From Halopseudomonas sp002296055 (GTDB lineage: Bacteria; Pseudomonadota; Gammaproteobacteria; Pseudomonadales; Pseudomonadaceae), in assembly GCF_050876985.1 (NCBI RefSeq), contig NZ_JBPAPP010000001.1: a stretch of DNA of 64,000 bases; one strand, written 5' to 3'. The notes under the pieces were generated by a model. That model did not search any database and had not been told where the DNA came from. It was given only the letters and a program-made list of their open reading frames with translations. The translations under genes and the position numbers were made by a program. Shown piece after piece: positions 17,837-25,981 of this stretch (its first letter is position 1; every line of letters begins with the position of its first letter).

Positions 17837-19537
17837 TTAGTTGATCCAGTCCTGTAGTTCCTGTTTCTTGACCTTGCCGGTCGCGGTCATCGGCAGTGTA
17901 TCCACCAGCCGAATCTCCGGCACCTTGTAGATCGCCATTGCCTGCTTGCACCAGTCGCGCAGCGACTCGGCGCTGGCCTGGCTGCCGGGTTTGGTGATGA
18001 TGAAGGCGAGCGGCGTTTGTCCGCGCTGCGGGTCGGGTTTGCCGATGACCGCGGAGGCGAGAATATCCGGGTGCTGGCCGAGCATGGCCTCCAGCTCACT
18101 GGGGAACACGCTCATGCCGTTGACCTTGAGCATTTCCTTGCGCCGCCCGAGATAACGGATAAAGCCCTGTTCGGTAATCACGCCGCTGTCGCCGGTGTGC
18201 AGCCAGCCGCTGTCGCGCAGGGCCTCGGCGCTGGCCTCGGGCTTGTTCCAGTAGCCTTTGAGCAGGGAGGGGCTGCGCAGGCACAGTTCGCCCTCGCTGC
18301 CCAGCGGCAGTAGCTCGCCGGTGTCGAAGTCGCACACCTTGAATTCGGTACCGGGCACCGGCAGGCCGACGAAGGTGGGTTCGGACTTCAGGTCGAAATC
18401 ATCGTCTTGCAGACCGGCGGTGAAGGTGTCGCAGGTATGGGTTTCGGTCATGCCGAAGCTGGTTTCGAACAGGGTGCAGCCGGTCAGCTCGCGCCAGCGG
18501 CGGCGGTATTCCGGGGTCAGCTTCTTGATGAAGGAAACGCAGCTGGTGGTTTCAAGCGAGCTAAAGTCGAACTCGCGCACTTGCGGGTGATCGAGAATCT
18601 CGGAAGCGCTGTCGACCAGCAGGCCGGTTTGGGTGACGCGGTAATGCTGCACGGCGCTCATGAAGGTCAGCGCATCCCAGCGGGCCAGCAGCACCAGCGT
18701 GGTGCCGGCAAAGACCGGGAACAGCAGGCCGGAGTTTTCGCCGGCTATCCAGAACTCGGGCATAAAGTTCAGGCCGATGCGCTCTTCGTCAAAGCCCATG
18801 GCGGCGGGCATAAAGCTGGCGCAGGTATAGAGCATGTCGCCATGGGTGTGAATGCACCCCTTTGGCAGGCCGGTGGTGCCGCCGGTGTAGTTGAGTGCGG
18901 CGGTGTCATCCAGCTTCAGTTTGGGCAGGTTCTGTGGCGCCGGTGCGGTCGCTGCCAGCGCGGGCATTAGGTCGATGCTGTCAGTGATCGGCAGTTTGGG
19001 TGCCTGCAAAAGGTCCGGCACCGGGATCGGCGGTTGGGCCGGGCAGAGCTCGGACAGGCTGGTGGTGAATACTCGCTCCAGCGCGGTCTGCTCGCGCACC
19101 TCCTGCACCACCGGCAGCAGCTGATCGAAGCAGATAATGGCGCGGGCACCACAGTCGTTGAGTTGATAGCTCAGCTCCATGCCTTTGGCCATCGGGCTGA
19201 CCGGGGCATGGATCGCGCCCATCTTGAGAATGCCGTAGAAGGCGATATGCAGTTGCGGGCAGTTGGGCATGAACACCGCAACCCGGTCGCCCGGCTTGAC
19301 GCCTTGCGCTTGCAGCAGGGCGGCGCAGCGGTTGCTCAGGTCATCCAGCTCGGCGTAGGTCAGTTGGTGGCCGTAGAAGTGCACGGCAACGCGGTCTGGC
19401 GCGGTGTGGGCCCAATGCGCGAGGTATTCGGTCAGCGGACGCTCGCCCTGCGGGTAGACGGGCGTGGTCGGGCTGCCTGCCGGCCAGACCTTGGCTTGAA
19501 TCGCCTTCAGGGTGTCGAGATAGTCCTGTTCGTGCAT
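17837..19537 (-). CDS. AMP-dependent acyl-CoA synthetase
   Basis: 566 aa, typical ANL-family length. The AMP-binding P-loop NYTGGTTGLPKGCIHTHG, the FETSFGMTET adenine motif, HTGDSG and the C-terminal GKVKKQEL with the catalytic Lys are all present. It activates a carboxylic acid to its CoA thioester with ATP. It is the first gene of a two-gene operon with the single-chain carboxylase, so the likely order is acid to acyl-CoA to carboxylated acyl-CoA. The chain length or ring type of the substrate is not evident. Confidence 0.93.
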   Translation of the reverse strand: MHEQDYLDTLKAIQAKVWPAGSPTTPVYPQGERPLTEYLAHWAHTAPDRVAVHFYGHQLTYAELDDLSNRCAALLQAQGVKPGDRVAVFMPNCPQLHIAFYGILKMGAIHAPVSPMAKGMELSYQLNDCGARAIICFDQLLPVVQEVREQTALERVFTTSLSELCPAQPPIPVPDLLQAPKLPITDSIDLMPALAATAPAPQNLPKLKLDDTAALNYTGGTTGLPKGCIHTHGDMLYTCASFMPAAMGFDEERIGLNFMPEFWIAGENSGLLFPVFAGTTLVLLARWDALTFMSAVQHYRVTQTGLLVDSASEILDHPQVREFDFSSLETTSCVSFIKKLTPEYRRRWRELTGCTLFETSFGMTETHTCDTFTAGLQDDDFDLKSEPTFVGLPVPGTEFKVCDFDTGELLPLGSEGELCLRSPSLLKGYWNKPEASAEALRDSGWLHTGDSGVITEQGFIRYLGRRKEMLKVNGMSVFPSELEAMLGQHPDILASAVIGKPDPQRGQTPLAFIITKPGSQASAESLRDWCKQAMAIYKVPEIRLVDTLPMTATGKVKKQELQDWIN

Positions 19538-19615
19538 GTCCGTGCCTCTTGCTGTTGTTGTCGCTCAAGCTTAGGAGCTGTCGAGGCGGATAAGAAGCGA
19601 TCAATATTCATTCAG

Positions 19616-19638
19616 AACCATGATTGCTATTCATGGTT
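19616..19638. promoter_or_regulatory. perfect palindrome AACCATGA-N7-TCATGGTT, likely LysR operator
   Basis: An 8-7-8 bp perfect dyad lies between the divergent synthetase (start 19537) and LysR (start 19692) genes, 78 and 53 bp from their start codons. LysR proteins bind a dyad at this position in divergent pairs, where they repress their own gene and activate the neighbour. Confidence 0.75.
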
Positions 19639-19691
19639 TGGCTGTGGGCGCGTAATCTCGGGGGTATAGCGCATGCACCAGGTATTTGTTG

Positions 19692-20639
19692 ATGAGTGAA
19701 AAGAATGATTCCCCATCATTAGCCCGGATAGACCTTAATCTGTTTCGGGTGTTTGAGGTGGTTTACCGGGAGCGAAACCTGACCCGAGCGGCGGCAGTGC
19801 TGCACGTCAGTCAGTCGGCGGTGAGTCATTCGCTGGCTCGCCTGCGCGAACACTTCTCTGATCCGCTATTTGTTCGCGAGGGCCGGGGCGTGACGCCAAC
19901 GGCAGCAGCGATGCGACTGGCTCCGGGCATTATCGACAGCCTGAGCCGGCTGCAGCAAAGCCTGGGCTATCTGCAGCAGTTCGATCCGCAGGAAGATGCG
20001 CGCACCTTTACCATCAGCTTGCCCGAACAGTTGGAGCCGGTATTGATTCCGCCGCTGCTGACGCACTTACGTAAGCAGGCGCCGCGCAGTCGGGTGCGAA
20101 CAGTCGGTGTCAGGTGGTCCGAGTTGAAGCTGGAGCTGGCGGCAGGGCGGATTGATCTGGCGGTGCAGATCGCCCGCCCGGCTGATGCCAGTCTGCGCCA
20201 GATGCAGTTGGTCAAGGAGCCACTGTGCGTGGTCGCCGGCCCGCAGTTTGAGGGCGAGCTGACAGCGGACGGCTACATGGCCGCCGAACACATTGCGGTC
20301 GCGTCCTGGCGGCGCGGATTGTCCTTTGAAGATCTGGCGCTGGGGCATCTGGGGTTGATGCGCAATGTGGTGCAGCAGTGCCAGAGCTATCAGGCCGCCA
20401 GTCTGGTGGTGGCAGAAACGCCGCTTCTGCTGACCATGTCGCGGCGCCACGCCGAGCTGATCAACCGGCCGCTGGGCAACCGCTTACTGGACATGCCCCT
20501 GCCGCTACCGGAAATCGGCCTGACGCTTTACTGGCACAAGGGTATGGAGCATGACCCGGTCAACCGCTGGTTGCGGCGCCAGGTTCATGCGTTGGCTCAG
20601 AACAGTTCGAGTGGTGTAACCGCGCCGCCGCTGTCGTAG
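19692..20639 (+). CDS. LysR-family transcriptional regulator
   Basis: 315 aa. The N-terminal winged HTH is clear (LTRAAAVLHVSQSAVSHSLARLREHFSDPLFVREG, quoted here in part as LTRAAAVLHVSQSAVSHSL), followed by a periplasmic-binding-protein-like effector domain with the NodD/LinR-group style of sequence. Two TTG codons precede ATG 19692 in frame, but the ATG is the better start. It is divergent from the acyl-CoA synthetase/carboxylase operon with a perfect dyad between them, so it most likely controls that operon in response to a related ligand. Its 3' end overlaps the convergent ponA by 43 bp. Confidence 0.93.
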   Translation: MSEKNDSPSLARIDLNLFRVFEVVYRERNLTRAAAVLHVSQSAVSHSLARLREHFSDPLFVREGRGVTPTAAAMRLAPGIIDSLSRLQQSLGYLQQFDPQEDARTFTISLPEQLEPVLIPPLLTHLRKQAPRSRVRTVGVRWSELKLELAAGRIDLAVQIARPADASLRQMQLVKEPLCVVAGPQFEGELTADGYMAAEHIAVASWRRGLSFEDLALGHLGLMRNVVQQCQSYQAASLVVAETPLLLTMSRRHAELINRPLGNRLLDMPLPLPEIGLTLYWHKGMEHDPVNRWLRRQVHALAQNSSSGVTAPPLS

Positions 20640-22993
20640 CCGCCCATCTCCAGCTCGCTGTAGGGTGGCGGGGCGTCTTCCTGTTTGAATATTTCCATGA
20701 AGGCCCCTTCAGTGCCGGGCGGCGCGCTGCGCCCGGTAGCCGGGTCGATGCGGGCGGTAATCAGGCCGCGAGGCATGCTTGGCTCGCGGTCAGGCACACC
20801 TTCGAGCGCAGGCCCCATGAAATTCATCCAGATCGGCAGCGCCGCGGTGCCGCCATACTCGCGGCGACCGAGTGTGCTTGGCTGATCAAAGCCAACCCAC
20901 ACGGTTGCAACCAGGTCCGGGTTGAAGCCGGAGAACCAGGCGTCCTTTTGGTCGTTGGTGGTACCCGTCTTGCCTGCGAGGTCGTTGCGGTTCAGTGCGC
21001 GAGCCCGCACTGCGGTACCGCGGCGTACCACATCGCGCAGCATGCTGTTGAGCTGGTATATGGTGCGCTCCTCGACTACCTGCTCGGCGGCCACAGGCTG
21101 CTCCGTTATTGCGCTGCCCTGGCGCTCGACATAGGCATCAAGGCGAGCCTGCTGATGTTCGGTCAGCACGGGGGTGACCGGAGGGCGGCTGTAGTCGATC
21201 AGCTGGCCATAGCGGTTTTCAATGCGGTCGATCAGGTAGGGTTTGACGGCGTAGCCACCGTTGGCGAACGTCGCGTAGCCCTGCGCGATTTGCAGCGGTG
21301 TCAGTTCCGAGGTGCCGAGCGAGGCAGAGAGGTTGCGAGGCAGCTCCTTGCGGTCAAAGCCAAAGCGTTCGATGTAGCTCAGGGCGTTGTCCACGCCCAG
21401 GTCTTGCATCAGGCGGATCGAGACCAGATTGCGTGAGCGATACAGCGCTTCACGCAGGCGGATGGGGCCGAGAAAGTCACCGCCGGAGTTCTGCGGTCGC
21501 CAGATTGAGTCCAGATAATCGTCGACAAAGATCAGCGGCGCATCGTTGACCAGGCTGGCTGGCGTGTAGCCCTTGTCCAGCGCCGCACAGTACAGGAATG
21601 GCTTGAAGCTGGAGCCGGGCTGGCGGCGCGCTTGGGTGGCGCGATTGTAGTTGCTTTGCACGAACGAGAAGCCGCCGATCAGCGCCTTGATCGCGCCATC
21701 CTGCGGGCCAAGAACAACCAGGGCGCTTTGAGCCTCTGGGACCTGGGCCAGGCGCCAGTTGTCGTCCTCTACCCGGCTGACGCGAATGATGTCCCCCGGT
21801 TTGAGCACGTCCATCGGCTTGGAGGGTCGCGGCCCCATGCCGTTGGCGCTGAGATAGGGGCGAGCCCAGCTCATCTGGTCCCAGGCAATCAACCCGGTCT
21901 GGTCGCGGCGCAGGCGGATCTCGACGTTATCCGCATTGACTGCGGTGACCAGTGCAGGCTCCAGGCCGCCGAGGCTTTTATATCCGTTAAGCAGCTCGAT
22001 CCCCTGTTCCAGGGTGATATCCGGGTTGCGCGCTTCCGGACCCCGGTAGCCATGGCGGCGATCGTACTCTTGCAGGCCGTCGCGCAGGGCATGATTGGCC
22101 ATTTCCTGTAACCGGCTATCGGCCGTGGTATACACGTTGAAGCCTTGGGTGTATGCCTTGTCGCCATAGCGCTCAACCATTTCGAGGCGCGCCATTTCGG
22201 CAATGTAAGGCGCTTCCATCTCCGGGTTGGCGCCGTGATTGCGCGCAGTAATGGGCGTGTTTACCGCCTCACGGTAGGCTGCCTCGTCTATGTAGCCGAG
22301 GGTCAGCATGCGGTCGAGAATCCAGTCGCGGCGTACCTTGGTACGCTCCGGATTGGCAATGGGATTGTAGCGCGACGGTGCTTTGGGTAGGCCTGCGATC
22401 ATCGCCAGGTCGGCAAGCGGTAGTTCGTTGATCGACTTGCCATAATATACTTGGGCCGCTGCTTCGATACCGTAGGCGCGGTTGCCCAGATAGATCTTGT
22501 TGACGTAGAGCTCGAAAATTTCCTGCTTGTCGAGGTTGCGCTCAATCTGCAGTGCCAGCAGTATTTCATTCAGCTTGCGCGAGAATACCCGGTCGCTGGT
22601 CAGGAAGTAGTTCTTCGCGACCTGCATGGTGATGGTGCTGCCGCCGGTCTGAATATGCCCGGTTTGTGCCAGCTCGGTGGCGGCGCGCAGCAGGCCCATC
22701 GGGTCTACGCCGTGGTGATTGAGGAAGTTATCGTCTTCTGCGGCCAGCAGGGCGTGCACAAATGCAGCAGGCACTTGATCGTAGCTGATTGGGAAGCGGC
22801 GCATTTCACCGAACTCTGCTATCAGTCGATTATCTGTGCTATATATCCGCAACGGGGTTTGCAGTTCGACATCGTGCAGGGTTTCAACATCTGGCAGCGC
22901 AGGGCTAAGATACAGCGCGACGCCGCTCAGGACCATGATGGGCGCGCAGGCCAGCGCGAAGATAGACCAGAACAGAAATCTCAGTAGACGCAT
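20597..22993 (-). CDS. ponA: penicillin-binding protein 1A
   Basis: 798 aa, the usual size of a class A PBP. A single N-terminal membrane anchor (LFWSIFALACAPIMVLSGVA) is followed by the glycosyltransferase domain with EDDNFLNHHG carrying the catalytic Glu, then the OB-like and transpeptidase domains with SSFK (serine nucleophile), SRN and KTGT. It polymerises and cross-links peptidoglycan at the inner membrane. It is divergent from pilM, the standard Pseudomonas arrangement. Its last 43 bp overlap the end of the convergent LysR gene, which is tight but leaves both proteins intact. Confidence 0.97.
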   Translation of the reverse strand: MRLLRFLFWSIFALACAPIMVLSGVALYLSPALPDVETLHDVELQTPLRIYSTDNRLIAEFGEMRRFPISYDQVPAAFVHALLAAEDDNFLNHHGVDPMGLLRAATELAQTGHIQTGGSTITMQVAKNYFLTSDRVFSRKLNEILLALQIERNLDKQEIFELYVNKIYLGNRAYGIEAAAQVYYGKSINELPLADLAMIAGLPKAPSRYNPIANPERTKVRRDWILDRMLTLGYIDEAAYREAVNTPITARNHGANPEMEAPYIAEMARLEMVERYGDKAYTQGFNVYTTADSRLQEMANHALRDGLQEYDRRHGYRGPEARNPDITLEQGIELLNGYKSLGGLEPALVTAVNADNVEIRLRRDQTGLIAWDQMSWARPYLSANGMGPRPSKPMDVLKPGDIIRVSRVEDDNWRLAQVPEAQSALVVLGPQDGAIKALIGGFSFVQSNYNRATQARRQPGSSFKPFLYCAALDKGYTPASLVNDAPLIFVDDYLDSIWRPQNSGGDFLGPIRLREALYRSRNLVSIRLMQDLGVDNALSYIERFGFDRKELPRNLSASLGTSELTPLQIAQGYATFANGGYAVKPYLIDRIENRYGQLIDYSRPPVTPVLTEHQQARLDAYVERQGSAITEQPVAAEQVVEERTIYQLNSMLRDVVRRGTAVRARALNRNDLAGKTGTTNDQKDAWFSGFNPDLVATVWVGFDQPSTLGRREYGGTAALPIWMNFMGPALEGVPDREPSMPRGLITARIDPATGRSAPPGTEGAFMEIFKQEDAPPPYSELEMGGYDSGGAVTPLELF

Positions 22994-23177
22994 AAGGGAT
23001 GTGGAATTCCCTGAATAATTAGAAAGTTAGCTGGATTGCTAATTGAGAACGGTGTAGCAGTCTGCATTATAAGCGTATTTTTTTTGATTTAGCCATTTGC
23101 GCTTGTACAAGGACTGTTATTTAATGTAGGAAAACATAAACCGTCCGTAAGTGTCGGATGCTGATAGGAAATTGGCT

Positions 23178-24242
23178 GTGCTAGGGCTCCTAAAGAAAAA
23201 AGCGAACACGCTGCTGGGCATCGATGTCAGCTCCACCACGGTGAAGCTGCTGGAGCTCAGTCGCGCCGGAGGCCGCTATAAGGTTGAAGCCTATGCGGTC
23301 GAACCCTTGCCACCCGGAGCGGTGGTCGAGAAAAACATCGTCGAGCTTGAAGGCGTTGGCCAGGCACTTGAAAAAGTGCTCGCGCGCTCCAGATCGCCGC
23401 TCAAGCAAGCCGCCGTCGCTGTCGCCGGGTCTGCAGTGATCACCAAGACCATTGAAATGGATGCTGGTCTTGACCCCGACGAGATGGAAGAGCAAATCAA
23501 GCTCGAAGCCGATCAGTATATTCCCTACCCCCTCGACGAAGTCGCGATCGACTTCGAAGTGCAGGGGCCATCCCCCCGAAATCCTGAGCGCGAAGAAGTG
23601 CTTCTGGCCGCCTGTCGTCGTGAGAACGTCGATATCCGCGAGGCCGCGCTGGCGTTGGCTGGGCTGACAGCCAAAATCGTGGAGGTCGAGGCCTATGCGA
23701 TGGAGCGGGCCTGCGAGCTGGTGGTTGGGCAGCTGGATGCTGATGACGAAGGGCTCACTATCGCGGTGATCGACATCGGTGCAACCATGATGACGCTCAG
23801 CGTTTTGAGCGGTGGCCGCACCATCTACACGCGTGAGCAACTGTTTGGTGGTAAGCAGCTCACCGACGAGATTCAGCGCCGCTATGGTCTGTCTCAGGAG
23901 GAAGCTGGTCTGGCCAAGAAGCAGGGCGGCCTGCCGGATGATTATGAGTCTGAGGTGCTCGGGCCATTCAAGGATGCCGTAGTGCAGCAAGTGTCCCGAT
24001 CGCTGCAATTCTTCTTCGCCGGTGGCCAGTACAACGATGTGGACTACATTCTGCTGGCTGGCGGCACCGCCTCTATCCCGGGCCTTGATCAACTGGTGCA
24101 GCAGAAAATCGGAACCACCACCCTGGTTGCCAACCCCTTTGCAAATATGACCCTGTCCAACAAAGTTGACGCGGTTGCCCTGAGCAACGACGCGCCGGCG
24201 TTGATGATCGCATGTGGTCTGGCAATGAGGAGTTTTGACTGA
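23178..24242 (+). CDS. pilM: type IV pilus assembly protein PilM
   Basis: 354 aa, an actin-like ATPase of the pilus alignment complex on the cytoplasmic face of the inner membrane; it binds the short N-terminal tail of PilN (INLLPWRE). GTG 23178 is chosen because AGGAA at 23166-23170 is well spaced and the protein then begins LGLLKKKANTLLGID as in other PilM proteins; an upstream GTG (23151) would add nine residues. Nucleotide-binding signatures include DVSSTTVKLLEL and VIDIGATMMTLSV. It starts the overlapping pilMNOPQ operon. Confidence 0.95.
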   Translation: MLGLLKKKANTLLGIDVSSTTVKLLELSRAGGRYKVEAYAVEPLPPGAVVEKNIVELEGVGQALEKVLARSRSPLKQAAVAVAGSAVITKTIEMDAGLDPDEMEEQIKLEADQYIPYPLDEVAIDFEVQGPSPRNPEREEVLLAACRRENVDIREAALALAGLTAKIVEVEAYAMERACELVVGQLDADDEGLTIAVIDIGATMMTLSVLSGGRTIYTREQLFGGKQLTDEIQRRYGLSQEEAGLAKKQGGLPDDYESEVLGPFKDAVVQQVSRSLQFFFAGGQYNDVDYILLAGGTASIPGLDQLVQQKIGTTTLVANPFANMTLSNKVDAVALSNDAPALMIACGLAMRSFD

Positions 24243-24820
24243 TGGCTCGCATTAACCTGTTGCCTTGGCGCGAGCAGCTAAGGGAAGAACGAAAAAAGGA
24301 ATTCCTGACGATTCTGGCACTGGTTGTCCTGCTTGCAGGTGCGCTGGTCTTCTTGGGTGATCGTTATATCAATGGACGTATCGACCATCAGAATGAGCGC
24401 AATGCCTTCCTGAAGAAGGAGATTACGCTGCTGGAGGCTCGAATTAAGGAGATTGAGGAGCTGCAGGCGCGACGCGCTCAACTGCTGGATCGTATGAAAA
24501 TTATCCAAGATCTGCAGGGCAAGCGTCCAGTCATCGTTCGCGTATTTGACGAAATGGCGCGCACTCTGCCGGATGGCGTTTACTTCACTAACGTTGGCAT
24601 GAAGGGTTCCACTATTTCCGTTAAAGGTGGTGCTGAATCTAATAGCCGCGTCTCCAATCTGATGCGCCAAATGGATGGCTCTGAATGGCTGACTTCGCCG
24701 AATCTGACGGCGGTCAAGGCTGTCACTTCTGGTGCGCTCGATCAGGCGAACGTGTTCGAGCTGTCAGTCAAACAGACCGCGCCACGAGCCGGTGCCGCTG
24801 AGGGAGAACAGCAGCAATGA
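24242..24820 (+). CDS. pilN: type IV pilus inner membrane protein PilN
   Basis: 192 aa. The cytoplasmic N-terminus contains INLLPWRE, the PilM-binding motif, followed by one membrane helix (residues about 19-38), a coiled coil and a periplasmic ferredoxin-like domain. PilN and PilO form heterodimers that link PilM to PilP and the secretin. Its ATG overlaps the pilM stop by 1 bp. Confidence 0.96.
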   Translation: MARINLLPWREQLREERKKEFLTILALVVLLAGALVFLGDRYINGRIDHQNERNAFLKKEITLLEARIKEIEELQARRAQLLDRMKIIQDLQGKRPVIVRVFDEMARTLPDGVYFTNVGMKGSTISVKGGAESNSRVSNLMRQMDGSEWLTSPNLTAVKAVTSGALDQANVFELSVKQTAPRAGAAEGEQQQ

Positions 24821-25440
24821 GTTTCGCTCAACAGATGGAAAGCTTAAAGAAGCTCCAGGCGGATGATCTGGACTTCAATAACATTGGGTCCTGGCCGGCG
24901 GCCCTGAAAGTGATTGCCTGTGTGGTGGTGTTTGCTGCGCTGTTGGCCGCCGGTTATCACTTTCACCTGAAAGAATTGCAAGCGAACCTTGAGCGCGCCG
25001 AGCAACAGGAAGTGGCGTTGCGCAAGGACTTTGCCGACAAATCATATCGGGCGGCTAACCTGGAAGCCTACAAGGCTCAGTTGGCGGAGATTGAGGAGCG
25101 ATTCAGCGGGTTGTTGAAACAGTTGCCGAAGGATAGCGAGGTGCCCGGCCTGCTGGAAGACATCACCCAGATGGGGCTCAATAGTGGCCTGGAGTTCGAG
25201 TCCATTACCCTCCAGCCTGAAGTCGCACAGCAGTTTTATGTGGAGTTGCCGATCAATATTGTCGTTCGCGGCAGTTACCACGATTTGGCCACATTCGTCA
25301 GTAGTGTGGCGGGGCTGCCTCGTATCGTAACTCTAGGGGACTTCACGATTTCGCCAGTCAGTGCAAGCAACCCGGATCTATTGGCGATGAATATCTTGGC
25401 CAAGACCTACCGTTATAACGACGCGGGAGGCCAGCAATGA
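24817..25440 (+). CDS. pilO: type IV pilus inner membrane protein PilO
   Basis: 207 aa with one membrane helix near residues 27-50 (PAALKVIACVVVFAALLAAG), a coiled coil rich in Glu/Ala/Gln, and a periplasmic domain. It dimerises with PilN in the alignment complex between the inner membrane motor and the outer membrane secretin. The gene overlaps pilN by 4 bp (ATGA), suggesting coupled translation at matched stoichiometry. Confidence 0.96.
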   Translation: MSFAQQMESLKKLQADDLDFNNIGSWPAALKVIACVVVFAALLAAGYHFHLKELQANLERAEQQEVALRKDFADKSYRAANLEAYKAQLAEIEERFSGLLKQLPKDSEVPGLLEDITQMGLNSGLEFESITLQPEVAQQFYVELPINIVVRGSYHDLATFVSSVAGLPRIVTLGDFTISPVSASNPDLLAMNILAKTYRYNDAGGQQ

Positions 25441-25961
25441 ACAAGCTAACTAAACTTGCGGTGATGGCTTCTTTGGGCCTTCTGGCAGCGTGTGGTGGCA
25501 ACGAATTTGCTGACTTGCAGCGCTTTATGGACGAGACTCGTGCCAGGCCTGCAGGGAAAATCGAACCTCTGCCTCGCTTTGAACCGTACGAAGCGTTCAC
25601 CTACAGCGCGTCCTCCCTGCGTAGCCCGTTCCAGCCGCCGATCAAGATAGATCTGTCTCAGCGGCAAAAGGGCTCGCAGGACATAAAACCTGACGAGAAC
25701 CGGGTCAAACAGTTCCTCGAGGGCTTCAACATCGAGAGCTTCGAGATGGTGGGGACTTTGAGTAATTCTGCCGGAATGCAGGCGCTGATTCAGGGCGCAG
25801 GTAGTGTGCATCGGGTTGGTGTTGGCGACTATCTGGGGCGCAATCACGGGCGTGTGACCGGAATCGAAGAAAATCGCGTTGATGTAGTGGAAATCGTGCC
25901 GGATGGTGAAGGCGGGTGGTTGGAGCGTCCGCGTACCCTCAGCCTCGCTGAGCGCGGGTAG
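25437..25961 (+). CDS. pilP: type IV pilus lipoprotein PilP
   Basis: 174 aa with a lipoprotein signal ending LLAACGG, so Cys19 is the expected lipidated residue. The C-terminal beta domain (VGVGDYLGRNHGRVTGIEEN) is the HR domain that contacts the PilQ secretin. PilP couples PilNO to PilQ in the periplasm. It overlaps pilO by 4 bp and is followed by pilQ after 20 bp. Confidence 0.96.
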   Translation: MNKLTKLAVMASLGLLAACGGNEFADLQRFMDETRARPAGKIEPLPRFEPYEAFTYSASSLRSPFQPPIKIDLSQRQKGSQDIKPDENRVKQFLEGFNIESFEMVGTLSNSAGMQALIQGAGSVHRVGVGDYLGRNHGRVTGIEENRVDVVEIVPDGEGGWLERPRTLSLAERG

Positions 25962-25981
25962 GACAACCAGGGAGAGATAAC

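Noticed and set aside
14456..17857. An 1133-codon open frame antisense to the acyl-CoA carboxylase gene
   Set aside because: The minus strand encodes an unmistakable carboxylase; the antisense translation shows no domain and reflects third-position GC bias.
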